The notes: generated by a model not told the origin, from the letters alone. A stretch of DNA of 64,000 nt from Limnanthes douglasii subsp. nivea (GCA_036936605.1 JAUPFV010000004.1:295596009-295660008), one strand, 5' to 3'. Shown: positions 44,003 to 55,990, counted from the first letter of the stretch. Numbers and translations: made by a program.

Positions 44003-46778
44003 TTAGTCGTCTTCCGATGACCCTTCAGAAACGTCATCTTCTTCTGAGGAGCTTGATGCAACCTCGAATGCTTCCTTTGGGCGATCTTCCTCTGGAACTT
44101 GTTTCCAAAATTCTGTTAAATTTAACCTTGGATAGGCGGCATGGATTTCTCGAAGAAGATTGATAGCTGTTTGGGTTTGAGCCTTCTTGATACCATCAAG
44201 CATCACAGAACCAACAGCAGCTTCGGCTTTCTTAATGGCGTCCTTCTTTTCCTGCTCGAATCCTGTTTGAAGCGTAGTCAATTGAGTTTGACAATTTTCC
44301 AGGTTTTCTTGAGTTTTCTTAACAAGTTCTTCAGCATCGGTAGATTTTTTCTTTTCCTTAGAAATGGCAGTAGAATGTTGAGAATTTATATTTTCAAGAG
44401 CCAGACGATGAGAAGTCTCCAAAGCTTCGATTTTTTCTTTATGCTCTTTAAGAAGTTTTCTTTTCTCAGCCTCGAAATTTTGAAGTGCTTCATCTTTTGA
44501 AGCTTTTTCAGATTCTTTTTCCTTTTTGCTCTTGATTAATTCTTGTGCAAGGAGCTCCAATTGTGTATGTGAATTGTTTACTTCTTCACACAATTTTTTA
44601 GCTGCAGCACCTAAGTTAGTAAAGGGTCGAAGGATTGAAGTTACCTCATCGGATCTGTCAGGTTTGGGCAAGTTTGATGGGCGATGATGGACATGAATAA
44701 TTGCATTAGATGTTGAAGTTATGGCAACCTCGGTAGAAGATGATGGAATAGTGTTGGTAGGCTGAGAATTTTCACAGGTGACTATAAAATCCTCACTCGA
44801 GTTGAAATCGTCGAGGTTAAGATATTCGTTTTCCTGGCTATCTCCTAGTGCCAATCCACCTTGAGGATTTTCTTCAATAAAGGTTTTCTCATGGACCTCG
44901 GAAGCCAGTACCTCCTCGAGCATTTCAGCTTCGTTCTTTTTCGGGGTAGTGGACTTGTCCTTTTTCTTCTTTGAAGCATTATCTTCTTTCTTCTTTTTAA
45001 GGATAGGTTCGCTTTCTTCGGATATTGGGGGAAGTTGAGATGCATGCGTTTTTCGTTTCCTTGTAGGCTTCAAATTTTTAGAAGGGCTAGGATTTCTTGT
45101 GTTGGACTTTTTGAGGGCCCGTTTTCCCTTCTTTTTTGGTGGCAGGTGACTATTAGATCGGTTCCTGGTGGGAAGATAAGTTTTCCCATCTCGTTCGAGT
45201 ATTCTTTGGACCGCTTCAATGGGATCTGGTAGGAGCATCGGTTTTTCAGGGAAGTCAGCTCCCAAGGTTATGCGCCAGAGATGGCTGTTGACGAAGTTGA
45301 TTGGTTGAAATGCGGAGTGAAAGCCATTTCCCCAGGCTTTCTCAGCCCATTCAGCCATTCTCATGAATATGGTCTTTGCAGTCTTCCGACGACTCTTGAA
45401 TCGCCTCGGAATTTCTGGGAAAAGAGTAAATAATTAGATAAGTAGGCCTGGTTAGTTTGACTAGGCTTAATAAATTGGGAAGAAAGTATTAACAATAATA
45501 ATCATGATTTACTTACTGTTATCTCTCCAGATGAGAGTAAGTTTTGAGGGGTTGTCATCGGAAATTTCTTTACCATTTTCCCAGGCTCCTGATAAAAAAA
45601 CAAACCTTTGCTTCCAAAACTTGTCAGCCTCGAGGAGGTCATCAATAATCTTCAAATCATCCTCCATAGTTAGGTAGTAGAATGGTAAAACTGGCCCCTT
45701 TGAGATTTTGGTCAGTGAAATGAAGTCCTCTATTTCGAGGGGGATGTTTCCTAGCCTCGACACCATAATGGCGGAGAATAAAGTGAACAATTGGTTTGGG
45801 GTGACTTGTGTTGGGCACAACCCAAGAATTTCGAAGTACTTTACAATCATTGTATCGAGGGGAAATCGAAGTCCCCAGTTGAAAAGTTCAGGGTAAACTA
45901 CCAATTCGTTTTTCTGACAATTCAAAGGTGTTTCTCCTTCTACTGGTAGACGAAGAACGATGTTGTCTGTTAATCCCCATTCTTTCTTAAGAATTTCTTT
46001 TTCTGATTCGGGGTAATAAGTATAGGGTACGTTTTTTAGGGCTAGAATGTACCGAGGACAAAGTGGTTTTAGGTTTTCCTGAACCAAGGCGGCAACATCT
46101 TCGGGGAGGGTAATAAGAGCTTGCTTTCCTCGAGTATTCCTTGAAGGGATTACTTCTTCTTCCGCCTCGGATTCGGCCTCAGCGTTGGATTCAATGGCTT
46201 CAGAATCATTTTCTTCATCAGTAACTTGAGTTTGAGTCTCAGTTTGGGATTGTTTTTCAGTTTGAGTCTTAGTTTGGGATTGTTTTTCGTTTTCCATAAG
46301 AACTGGTTGACTATTTTCTGGAGGTTTCTGCATCGTCACCCATTGCTAGGAAGGTTGATTTTTTGCGAAATTTAACTGTAACTGCTTTGGATTGTAGGAT
46401 AGGTGATTTGGGTTGTAGTTTTTTAGGAGTTGGAGGTTTGTCAGAATTGACAGGCTTAGATTTTCGATGTGGTCTTAGTGATGGAGAAGTGGATTGATTT
46501 CGAGGAGGAGAAGATTGCTGGCTAGATTCTGGGTTTGATGCTAGAGGCGAAGATGAATTAACAAGGTTGGAATTGAAGTTACCGTATTTGAAGGTGGTAG
46601 AGGAGAAGCGGGGACCGTTGTAGATTAACCCAGCAGCTCTGTATTCCTCAGCTCTTTCTCCAATACAGAGATAATCGTAAGCGCCAAACACTTGATTGCT
46701 AGGACCAGGGAAGAGAGATTTCTTTGGTTTTATGGGTTTTCTAGGTTTAGATCTTTTGTATTTGGGATATCTTCTCAT
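44003..46778 (-). CDS. Antisense ORF (aORF) protein of the TAT element, Transposase_28-like, spliced
   Basis: On the strand opposite to gag-pol: first part 46778-46313 (basic start MRRYPKYKRSKPRKP, then Ser/Pro-rich); second part 46339-45517 in another frame (acidic Gln/Thr/Glu stretch, then the conserved block WGLRFPLDTMIVKYF, LCPTQVTPNQLF). A 102-base intron (45516-45415, GTAAGT...CCCAG) follows, and last exon 45414-44003 (AEWAEKAWGNGFH, Lys-rich part, long coiled coil, LNLTEFWKQVPEEDRP, acidic Ser/Glu tail). The overlap of the first two parts implies one base gained or lost near 46,313-46,339. The conserved block resembles the putative gypsy-type domain PF04195. Function is unknown. It is less damaged than gag-pol of the same copy. 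Confidence 0.7.
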
Positions 46779-46779
46779 A

Positions 46780-47310
46780 CAATAGACGTTAATCTGGGAA
46801 TTGTTTTTTGTGACTGAAGAAATTGATGTTTCTGGGGAAGGTAGCTAATGAGGTTGAAGGTTGAAGAAGAACCAGATGAAGATAGCTTAGGAACGATGAT
46901 TTTTCTGAAAAGTTCTTAGTAAGATGGAGCTAAGTATTTATACTTGGGAAAAGATGACGTTGAGAATTTGAAGAGGCAAAACCAGTGAACTGTTCTTATT
47001 GGGTGGAATATAAACGTGGATGAAAACTTATCATGTCATAGACCTATCAAGAAGGGTCTAATCAATCTTTCAAGTAGGGGTACGTTAGTTGAAAAGTGCT
47101 AAAGACAGAAGATTCGAGGTTGAAGTAGAGTTGTATTTCTAATTGGTAGATTCGAAGCGAGTGAAAAACTTATTTGCACTCACTCTTATATTCGAAGTGA
47201 AATTGCAAGTCACTGGTCTCAGTCATGATAAAGGGGCTGGAGGAAAGAAGTTTTATTCACTTGGAGTAATGTTCGAAGACTGAATAGTTCTTATAAAATT
47301 ATCTTTATAA
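46780..47310. other. Non-coding region between aORF start and 3' LTR of the TAT element
   Basis: Would hold the aORF promoter (read on -). TTCGA-rich short boxes occur at 47,110-47,280. No gene. Confidence 0.45.
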
Positions 47311-47326
47311 GAACTAAGGGGGCTAC
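47311..47326 (+). promoter_or_regulatory. Polypurine tract of the TAT element
   Basis: GAACTAAGGGGGCTAC directly before the 3' LTR TGAT. The same junction exists (reversed) in the truncated TAT element at 14,169-14,180. Confidence 0.75.
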
Positions 47327-47605
47327 TGATAAGGAAATATATTCATAAGGGACTTAAATGTAATTAATAAGGACTTGAATGATAAGTTCTATTAATATAG
47401 AGTAAGATTAAAGTTTTATAAGAAGAATAGGGACTGAACTGTAAATAAATCTCTTATGTAACCGAATTTGTAACTAACTCACTGGGCCTATTTAAAGAGG
47501 TCGAGGAGGCTGATTACACCTATGAAATAATAAGATGAGAAAGATTATATCCACCATCTAAAAATCTCTCTGTTGATTCTTAGTCAATATTTTCTGTTCT
47601 CATCC
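47327..47605 (+). repeat. 3' LTR of the TAT element
   Basis: 279 bases. Substitutions against the 5' LTR are ATATGG/ATAGGG, CCAATG/CCTATG, AAGAGG/AAGATG, and the last base A/C. The LTR therefore ends ATCC here. Confidence 0.93.
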
Positions 47606-48100
47606 TAAAGAATATTACAGGCTTAACATGGTTCAAAGTGAATCTTTTAAGTAAACTCATCAAATAAAGTGAAATATTAGTGACACATTTGTGCACATAA
47701 ACTCTAACTTGTCTTTAAACTCTTAACTTGTCTGAACTTAAGGCACGCCCGCCTTTTGGAAAACTATTTTTTCTACGTTTTCATAACATATAATTCACAA
47801 ATATCTAAACTAATGTACTTCAATTTTAAGATTTTATATTGAGATCACAACAACTTCATACATTTCTGATTCATGTGATCGAGTTGGTGATGACATAAGT
47901 CAACAAAATCTTCTTCAACTGCAATAAAAACTATTTTATCACCCAATCCTAAAGCCATACCAATTTATCATAATCTAATATCCAATCATCAACATGATTA
48001 TATGCCGCAATGATTAAGGCATCATGAATATCATTTAGTACTTTGTAATCAATCATGATGTAACCTATTTTCCCATAATCTCATCAGTTGCTTGATTGTT
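47606..48100 (-). pseudogene. Decayed copia pol fragment, copy 2, right part
   Basis: Resumes after the TAT element with the target duplication TAAAG and matches 28,440-28,880 (GTGATCGAGTTGGTGATGACATAAGTCAAC, shared in shorter blocks). It ends near ATCTCATCAGTTGCTTGATTG, the same point at which copy 1 is joined to SIN3-like copy 2. Confidence 0.7.
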
Positions 48101-48361
48101 AATCTTCTCTAGTATGCGATTTACGCCTGATAGGGTTCAAACGATATACTATTCAAATAATCATAAAAAGTAACATGAACTGACAATGGGCCGAAATCAA
48201 CACTCATTATACTCAGGAAAACAAGTCTAATTTTCTGCTATCAGTCTACATTTATGTCTGTCATCTAGTGACATGTTCGACGATTTCATAAACCTAACCT
48301 TTCAAAAAGAAAACAAGTGAATTTCCTTGTGTAAGTAAAATATAATGAATCAGGTTGATCC

Positions 48362-48523
48362 CGAGGTTGATGCTAACATCGTTGAATCCGAGGTCGATGC
48401 TAACATCGTTGAATCCGAGGTCGATGCTAACATCGTTGAGCCCGAGGTTGGTGCTAACATCGTTGAGCCTGAGGTTGGTGTTAACATCGTTGAACCCGAG
48501 GTCCATCCTAATATCGTTGGTTC
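48362..48523. repeat. Six 27-bp minisatellite units 3' of SIN3-like copy 3
   Basis: GAGGTCGATGCTAACATCGT-type units of 27 bases, six in a row with a few substitutions, open in a + frame as EVDANIVES repeats. The same place in copy 1 (about 23,080-23,120) has a single unit, so the array grew after duplication. Confidence 0.85.
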
Positions 48524-48611
48524 TGGACAGAATGTAATGAATCAGCTTGATATGAAGAGAAGAAAAAAATAAGACAAAGTAAAGCAAAAAAGAAAGAAAC
48601 AGTTGACATAC

Positions 48612-50655
48612 TTTTACTTGCAACACCAGCAAGAAATTCATCTGCACAGAAACATCCATCAGAAGTAGCAAAAGCGAAAGAATCTATTTAAGTGCACAAT
48701 CCTCCCATGACTTAAATCTTAAATCTCAAAACTTACCACAATCATTACTCTCCATAATGGCCATTTTAAACTCAAAGACTAGTTCATTATGTCTTCTAAG
48801 TATATAAGCAACCTGGCATGAAGAGAATTCAAACGATCAAGGCTCAAGAGTGTGACATTATCGTGACGCAATAGAGAGGGAAAACCTACCTCCAGCAACA
48901 AACGTTCCTTTGTGGATCCACTGTTAGGATATAACATTATCTTCTTTAAAAACTTCTGGTATTGAGCTAAATTGCCTAACTGTTCCTCGACTTTCTCACA
49001 GAAAATAAAGCCTTCGTTGAACTCGCCTGACATAAGAACGAACGACACATATTAGACATCCCTCGGGTACATAACAAATACAGATTGGGATCATATCAGA
49101 GAAAATTATTACACATAATTGCTTTTCCAGTGTCTTTTATTCTCCGAGGAACTGGTCCATCCCCATCAAGCTTTATATCAAACTCATACCCCTTCGGTAA
49201 GAAAAGGTTAAACCCCTCAAGCAAATGATCATGACCTTCAAATAGTTCCTTCACTAGAAGAAGTACAGTTCTAACATCAACCCTGTAAAAGACATGGTCG
49301 CAAAGCATTCAGCAGTAGCAAAGAGTATTGAAGTTTTCAATAAAAGTTCCAAAGGGTTCACCTATCATCGTCGAGGTCTGACATGAGCTGAATAAAACTG
49401 TTAAATTTCAGTTTTTCATTTTGAAAAGTATCCCCGACTTTCGTAATATAAGCTGCGGCATCATCCACCGTCACATCACTAGAATATCGAAATTAAAATA
49501 ACGCTATTTAATATATTCAACATTTTACTTCAATACAGAAAGTTTTGTAACACAATCAACATTTTGATTTCTCCAAAAGATCACAATATCTGAAAATGAT
49601 ATGATAGAAACAAGTAAAACTCGGAACAATCAACTCAAAACAATCAAGGTTATCCGCTCCTTTTTTAAGAGGGAATTTTTTATATACAAGAATGCTACAC
49701 ACGGGCAGAAAGCTAAACAACTTCCGCAAAGACCAAAGCCAGTAGACTTTGGCCACAAATGAGTCACACATGCAACAATGACAAGAAAAGTGACCTTGGT
49801 GTTGGGCCAGGAGGGTTTTCGTCTGCTGAGTCCCTAGGGACTTCATCTCCATCTCTCTTCATTTCTGCACAGAAAGAGAGACTTTGAATGAAATAGGCTA
49901 AATTTTTCTCAAAAATTGTTTTCAGATGATATTTTTGGAAGATCACTAACTTATAGATTCTTCAGATTGCTACGAACGTAGAAAGAAGAATCAATTGAAA
50001 AGAAAACAGAGCTAAGCAATAGTGTTTCTCGGTGCTGTTTCTCTGTAAAGAAACAAGAAATGAACCAAGAAACCTCCGATTTGTAAAGTAATAACTATAA
50101 CATTTGTAGAATATATTTTAAATGGATTCGATAATTATATGTATCAAGAATGTATTTAAAATACAAAAGCTACGGATTCTTGAAGTTTATAATATTAATA
50201 AAAAAACTCACCTATAGGCACAAAGTTGTAAAACCAGCGAATCAAATCGTCATGCCCTTTCAACAGTTCTATAATTTGAGTAGATACATCAGCAGCAGCA
50301 GTCCTGGTCAAAAAGACAAAGTTGGAAAGCATTCATTAACTAAGAAGAATATCTACCCATCCGTTAAAATATAGTGCAGAAGGTCCAAAGAGTTCACCTT
50401 TTGACCTCCTTCAAGATTTGCGAAAAGATTACATATTTGTCTTTTTCATCCTTAAAAGTGTCCTTTACAGCAGCAATAAAGTCAAGCATATCATTCCTAA
50501 CAGGGAACAAAACCAGGAGATTTTCAAACTTCATTAACAAGTAATTAACTATAAAGAAAAATGAAAGTAAAAGAGACTATACAGTTTATCTTTGGCTGAA
50601 GATTTTCTTTCGGTTCCCCAGCTTGGAGGCAGATCGTCTCTGCGACTGCTCATTT
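48612..50655 (-). CDS. SIN3-like mini-gene copy 3 (three PAH-like domains, ~300 aa, open frame)
   Basis: Exons with matching phases and GT/AG borders: 50655-50583 (ATG at 50653, MSSRRDDLPPSWGTERKSS), 50496-50398, 50303-50212 (PAH1: FIAAVKDTFKDEKDKY, IELLKGHDDLIRWF), 49864-49795 (linker, GDEVPRDSADENPPGPTP), 49478-49362, 49282-49113 (PAH2: YITKVGDTFQNEKLKFNSF, VKELFEGHDHLLEGFN, FLPKGYEFDI), 49026-48890, 48812-48737 (PAH3: FCEKVEEQLGNLAQYQKFL, LRRHNELVFEF) and 48641-48612 (DEFLAGVASK). A short last exon near 48,550-48,510 is possible. PAH domains bind transcription-factor peptides in SIN3 co-repressors. The HDAC-interaction region is missing, so a dominant-negative or dead product is possible. 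The repeated PAH-linker exon pattern is visible. Confidence 0.75.
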
Positions 50656-50659
50656 CTGC

Positions 50660-51336
50660 ACAAACAGAGACTTCAATCAGGAGGAAAATCTCATGAAAAG
50701 AAACATCGGTCAGAAAGTGCAGATATAACTCACTTCTATTGGAAAAGAACAAGTGAAGAGACTGACGATCAAATGTATGTATACGTGTAAACAAACAATA
50801 TCGAAAGAGAAAAGTTTAGCTGAAGAACACACAAGAATTAAGAAATCTAGAAGAGGAGGTCTTGAGGGAGAGCAAAGTTGGCTTTAACGAATATAACTAA
50901 CTTCTAGTGACATTTCAATTTCTAGGCAACAAAATGGCGGGACACGAAGGTTATTTTCTTGAGAATTGACTGCAAGACTAGCAAAGTCACTAAAAACAAC
51001 CACAAAATTTCGTTTAGGAATTTCATCGAACATGTTGTATGCACCGACACGTCAATAGACGAACACATTTGATTTCGATCACGTCAAAGCTCAGAAGAAG
51101 GACTATGGATCTAAAGAGACGGAATTTAATTGGAGTGTGATAAAAGTTTTTCAAATTGAACTGAATCTGCAGAGAAGATGTGTATCTGCCCTATAATTTT
51201 TCTCTTAATAATTAAAACGAAATCATTTTAAATAAATGAACTGTTAGTTTGTTTAGGGAGACTCTTTTTTCTAGATTTTCTTTTGAAAAAACACGATTTT
51301 CAAATTTTGTATTCTTTTATAAGTTTTTTCATTGAA
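50660..51336. other. 5' region of SIN3-like copy 3
   Basis: Leader-like DNA homologous to the 5' regions of copies 1 and 2. The short MFDEIPQ frame of those copies is damaged here by deletion. No other gene seen. Confidence 0.4.
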
Positions 51337-52008
51337 TTTTTATTTGACCTAAGTCTAAAATAAGATCCGGTTTTTCTATAACGAGACCCGGTTATAGTGA
51401 GATCCGACTTGGCTATAACGAGACCTCCATTATTTACAAAATTGTCATTCATATAAATACAAAAAACTCTAAATCTGTTCCTCTTTCTCCTCTTCCAAAC
51501 CCTAACTCTCTCTAGCCTCTTAAAACCCTCGATTTTTAAGCGATTTTTTTTCAAATCCAACGCCAAGAAGCGGTTAAGGTAAGCATTCTCTACTTGTTGG
51601 TGCAATTTTTTTCAATTTCTATGATTTTTTTTAGAGATATTTAGAGTTTAAGTTTCGGGTAGAAAAATCGAATTTTTATGTATTTGGAGTTGTTTCGTTC
51701 AATTATAACTGCATGTATGTGTTTAGTTAGTAGATTAGGATCATGTAGGGGTGTTTTATTTTGGATTTGGGGTTGATTTGGGTAGTTTTAGGATCAGCAG
51801 TGGGTTTTCAGGTCTGGGTATTTCCACGCAAGAACGTGCGTTGATTTACCAAATCCACGACGCGTGGATTTGCCGAATCGACCATTCAGATCCATTTTCC
51901 CCGCTTGTGTGTAATTCGAAGTATGTCGTGTGTTATAGTACAATTTTATATCCCTTTTCCATTGTTTTTAATTTTTAATTCGTCTAAGTAATGTTTTTGT
52001 CTTGTGTA

Positions 52009-54227
52009 GGATGCCTCCGCGCCCACGTTCTCCCGCTACAGATACAGACCTAGATTCAGGTCATGAGACGGAGGAGCTTGTACGTGGTGAGACGTCTCGG
52101 AGCGTCCGCTGGCGTGTTAGAGGGACCTTACAGGTCGCCGATGTCCCTGTCCATCGTCGCTTATCTACGGACCAGCGGTTCCGTAGATATAACCGTCACG
52201 TGGTAGACCTTTACTCGACATTCCATGCTTACAAAGAGCATGAGGCTTATAGCGTATTCAAAGGCGATGTAAGTTTTTTAGTTTTAATTTACCTTTTAAA
52301 GTTATTATTATTAGAGGCAATTTGGTATGTGCTATAGTTATAGGTTTATTTATTGTCTATTGCATTCGATTGGTTTGTGCTATAAATTGTATTTCTTAGA
52401 AAATTTACTAGTTTAGGTTAGAATATATGTTATTATATTTATTCGTTATTGGTTTATCTTATATGTTTTATTTATTATTCGATTTATTCGTTATATGTGT
52501 ATGTTATATGTTATACCTGTGATTTAAATTATTGGTTATTGGTTTATCTTAGTTGTTATACTGCATATATATTGAACATGTTGGTTATTGGTTTATCTTA
52601 AATGTTAGATTGCATATATGTTTATATATATTGTATTTTTTATGCAGCCTCGGGTACAGTTGCGCTGTTATGCCATGTACCATACTCATCGTGGTTGGGA
52701 CTTGAAAGTCCGCCAGACACGGGTACGTGAGCACGTTATGGCCACATGTTTCGGGCCCATTGTTGACGCCTTGGGTAAGTGGTCTACAAATGTCTATCTG
52801 ATTGAGGCATTTTTGGAGAGATAGCATCCCGAGACGAACACATTCCATTTCTCTTTCGGGGAGATGACCATCACCCTGGATGATGTCCATATGATCACAG
52901 GGCTCTCAGTTGTGGGTGTCAACTGTGAGATATACGAGTACCCTACTGCTGATGAGCGTACTGCGGCATACGCTCACTTACTTGGGTGCAGCGCTAAGGA
53001 GCTTGAGGCAGAGATTAAAGAAAATAAAGGTGGTGGTAAGAGGCATGTTCGCCTTGCATGGCTGAAGATGAGATTCTGCACTCATCAGTATTACGACGAT
53101 GATATTACTGATGCGGATGTTCGCCGAGCTACCAGGGGTTACTTGTTGCACTTCTTTGGCTGTACCATATTGGCCAACACGTCGGGAAACAACATTAGCC
53201 TCGACTACTTACAATTCATTGACGATTACAGTAGCTCGGGGAGGTATAAGTGGGGACAGATGATACTCGCGCAGCTCTACTACCAGCTAGGCAGAGGTTG
53301 CCTACACGTTACTTCGGGTATTTCTGGATTTTTGGGCTTGTAAGAGACGTGGATTTACGACCATTTCCAGTCGTTTTCAGTTCATCAGTACCCGAGGTAT
53401 AGTATCACACATCCTACTTTGTGCCGGCATACGCCTCCAAAGTTTCGACAAAGCCACGAGGCTCGAGACGGTGTTCGAGATCACCTAGCTACCTTCACTG
53501 AGCACGATGTAAGTTATAATCAGTTTCATTTCAATTATCGTATATATAATATAAGTTGCTAATGATAAATGGTTTGTTAATACTTTGCAGGTATCATTCA
53601 TGCCGTATACGACCATACAGGATGCTCGAGGTCACTCTGATATAGCTTGGATAGATACGACGCTGAAGTCGTCGGACATTGTCGAGGCGTACTATCCGCT
53701 ACGGGTGGCTGGACAGTTGGGTCGCATCCAGCAGGTAATATTTTGTTACTCGAAATATTAATATTGTTTGTATTGCGCATGTGTGCTACATAATTTAGAT
53801 TTTTTTTAAAATACAGGTTCCTGGTTCACTGCGTCCTATTCTTACCACTTCTAGTAGGGTTTGTCGTGCGAACACCCTCTACCTCTGGGATGCATTCACT
53901 TGGGACAACTGGGAGTCACACTGTATTCACCCAAGTTTGAAGGGTGCAGAGTTTATTCCTGGTCAGGAGGATAATACCACTTTGATCTACTCTTCATGGA
54001 TTATGAAGAACTTGTGGTACATCATATCTGATCCAGAGGCTCAACGAGATGATGCAGAGTTAGGGGTGAACCCTTCACCACACACACATGCCACCAGACT
54101 GCACGAGCTGACTTCGCACATACTGGATTTAAAGGTGTACGACCGTAGCCACCCCGGCATTAGTTTGGAGGACCTTCGGGAGCCTTTGGAGGATGTCTAC
54201 CGTCTTGCTAACGAGTACAGAGATTGA
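52009..54227 (+). pseudogene. Plant mobile domain (PMD, MAIN-like) gene of the 5.1-kb MULE
   Basis: Four exons: 52009-52268 (ATG 52011), 52648-53510, 53591-53733 and 53817-54227, with GT/AG borders. The PMD signature is in exon 2: FHFSFGEMTITLDDVHMITGLSVVG, followed by helices to LLHFFGCTILANTSGN and YLQFIDDYSS.G.YKWG; exon 4 has LYLWDAFTWDNWESH. Two in-frame stops, TAG at 52822 and TAA at 53341, both inside exon 2, kill this copy; otherwise the frame holds. PMD proteins (MAIN family in plants) are shared between host genes and MULE-type transposons. It probably served the element or came from a host gene. Confidence 0.8.
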
Positions 54228-54249
54228 TTATCATTTATGTCTTCTGTGT

Positions 54250-54600
54250 TGACAGTTTAAGACTTTTTATGTGTTGTTTACTTTTGACCAGTTTCAATTT
54301 TGTGATATGGTATTGCGTCGTTGTTTAATTTTGTGTTATGTTATTTTGTTACATTTTAGTGATATAACTTTCAAATATTTGTTCAAACTCTAACTTTAAA
54401 ATAAGCATCAAAATGCAAAACAAATGCAACATAAACTCGAACACAAACCCGAACATTTTTATAAACACGAATAACAACACAAACTCAAACATAAACCGAA
54501 TCAGACACTTAAACATAAACTCAAACGAAAAAATCAAACATAACGCAAAACCCATTGTAAAACATAAACTTCCTTTCTTCTTTCGTATTCTTGTTAGTCA
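54250..54600. other. AT-rich AAACATAAAC/AACAC repeat stretch
   Basis: Low-complexity DNA with many ACAAACTC/AACATAAAC words between convergent gene parts; no credible gene. Confidence 0.4.
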
Positions 54601-54610
54601 CGCATATCCT

Positions 54611-54960
54611 TTAGGCGCGGACCGAATCTAGCTGGTCCTCTGTTAAAAAATCCGTGACTTGACAGTTGAACCGGTTACACGCAACACAACGTTCCAATTC
54701 GGTGAGGCCAGAAACTAGATGTTGACCGAATGTGACTACGACGGACCACCTAGCTTTCACCTCATCAAAACGCCTAGAAATTATAGGCGGCTGAACACCA
54801 TCCCTTCCATATAGGAAGTACATCTTGCATAACAATGCCCACCAGTACTTATTACCCCATCTATCATGTTAAGGTTACCAACTTCAACTGATCCCATCAT
54901 CAGATATTGATCTTCCAACTCAGTCCATTGACACATTTTTTGCAATTGATATATTTGCTA
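54611..54960 (-). CDS. Unrecognised ORF of the PMD-MULE (75 aa plus possible upstream exon part)
   Basis: The frame from 54835 to 54611 reads MLCKMYFLYGRDGVQPP, then RFDEVKARWSVVVTFGQ and CVACNRFNCQ, and is open upstream to about 54,870 (WGNKYWWAL). It has balanced composition, unlike the AT-rich shadows nearby. It could be a later exon of the - strand gene that begins with the acidic exon at 56171. No family recognised. Confidence 0.35.
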
Positions 54961-55273
54961 TAATTGTTATTGCTTAAAAAACGTCTTTTTGTACCACTTT
55001 TTGTATCAATTATAGACACTTGTAAGATAAGGATAACGTAATCCACGTTGACGAATGATTGTGCGACACCTAATATTTACAAAAGTACTCAAATGTAGCA
55101 GTGCAATAACAGGGGTCTCATTATAGCGTAACTTCCATTATTAGACGTCTCGCTATAACGAGACACCTACAAAAATTGCCGCCAAACACACCCGCCTTTA
55201 AAACTTCCCCGCCCAAACATCCACGAGCCTATAACTGGATGCTTAGCACTCCTCAAACATAAACAGTGCAACA

Positions 55274-55649
55274 ATGGAGTTTACCCCTCATGAAGACTAC
55301 CATTTGCTCGAGGCAGTGAAACTTGTCCTGCGAGAGTTGGGTGAAGATAGTAGTGATGCGTTTTTCGAGCTAGTCTTGTGTAAGATGTACTAAAACTACG
55401 GCCGTTTAGGAACGGAAGGTTTTGTTGTGCCTAACCGTGAACAAATCAAGCAAAGGTACATTTTTTTGCAAACCAATGGATCGTTTGTTGTTTCTACCAT
55501 TTAAAATTAAGCAAGAAGCAGCCGCCATATGGAACATGACAGTGGTAGACTACATCACTAGGGATATGGTACTGTATCTTCAGAATAGGATTACTGAAAG
55601 GGAAGAGGGGACTGACTCTGACGATAACTTGGGATATGACTTCGACTAA
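55274..55649 (+). pseudogene. Small broken ORF of the PMD-MULE
   Basis: The ATG at 55274 (MEFTPHEDYHLLEAVKLVL) reads 39 codons to a TAA near 55391, then regains a protein-like frame (LGTEGFVVPNREQIKQ). After a shift near 55,460 it goes on as DRLLFLPFKIKQEAAAIWNM to a stop at 55647, ending in an acidic tail (TDSDDNLGYDFD). It looks like a real but decayed gene of about 120 residues. I know no family for it. Confidence 0.4.
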
Positions 55650-55794
55650 TGAGCATTACGTTATGTTTTTAATTGTTTGCATATTTGAGTTTCCGTACTG
55701 TTTGTTTAAGTTAATGTGTGAACTTGTTGTATTTTCCATTTACCATGTACTAGTGTTTCTTATTTGACTGCCCATTTTATTTTGTTCCAAAATC

Positions 55795-55990
55795 GTCGCA
55801 AATTCATGCCAAGTTTGTGCCAAATCTTTGCATGATCATGCGAAGCTTTTGGCAAATCTTCGCACGATCATGCGTAGATTTTGCCAAATCTTCGCATGAA
55901 CACGTGAAGATTTTGGAAAATCTTCGCATGATCGTGCGAAGAGTTGCCAAAATCTTCAGTGTTCATGGGAAGATTTGTCATCTTCCACGC
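55795..55990. repeat. Palindrome array CTTCGCATGATCATGCGAAG in the PMD-MULE
   Basis: Units of about 35 bases, GCCAAATCTTCGCATGATCA plus TGCGAAGATTTTG, recur five times with drift at about 55,800-55,960. Each is a near-palindrome around GATC. The array ends in the CTTCCACGC/GCGTGGA hairpin (55,981-56,004) also found in the 2-kb MULE. It lies in the intron side of the acidic first exon. Confidence 0.8.

Larger units (their letters stand above)
37351..47605 (+). mobile_element. TAT-lineage Ty3/gypsy LTR retrotransposon with antisense ORF (10,255 bp)
   Basis: Two 279-bp LTRs (37351-37629 and 47327-47605; TGAT...ATCA) differ at four positions. The target duplication TAAAG is at 37346-37350 and 47606-47610. 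The order is LTR, primer site, gag, protease, RT, RNase H, a second RNase H, integrase, tandem repeats, an antisense ORF on -, polypurine tract, LTR. The double RNase H and the antisense ORF are features of the TAT lineage. It sits inside copia copy 2. Confidence 0.93.

Noticed and set aside
44141..44500. + strand ORF opposite the antisense ORF of the TAT element
   Set aside because: Hydrophobic shadow of a Lys/Glu-rich coiled coil; the - strand frame is conserved with the second TAT element.
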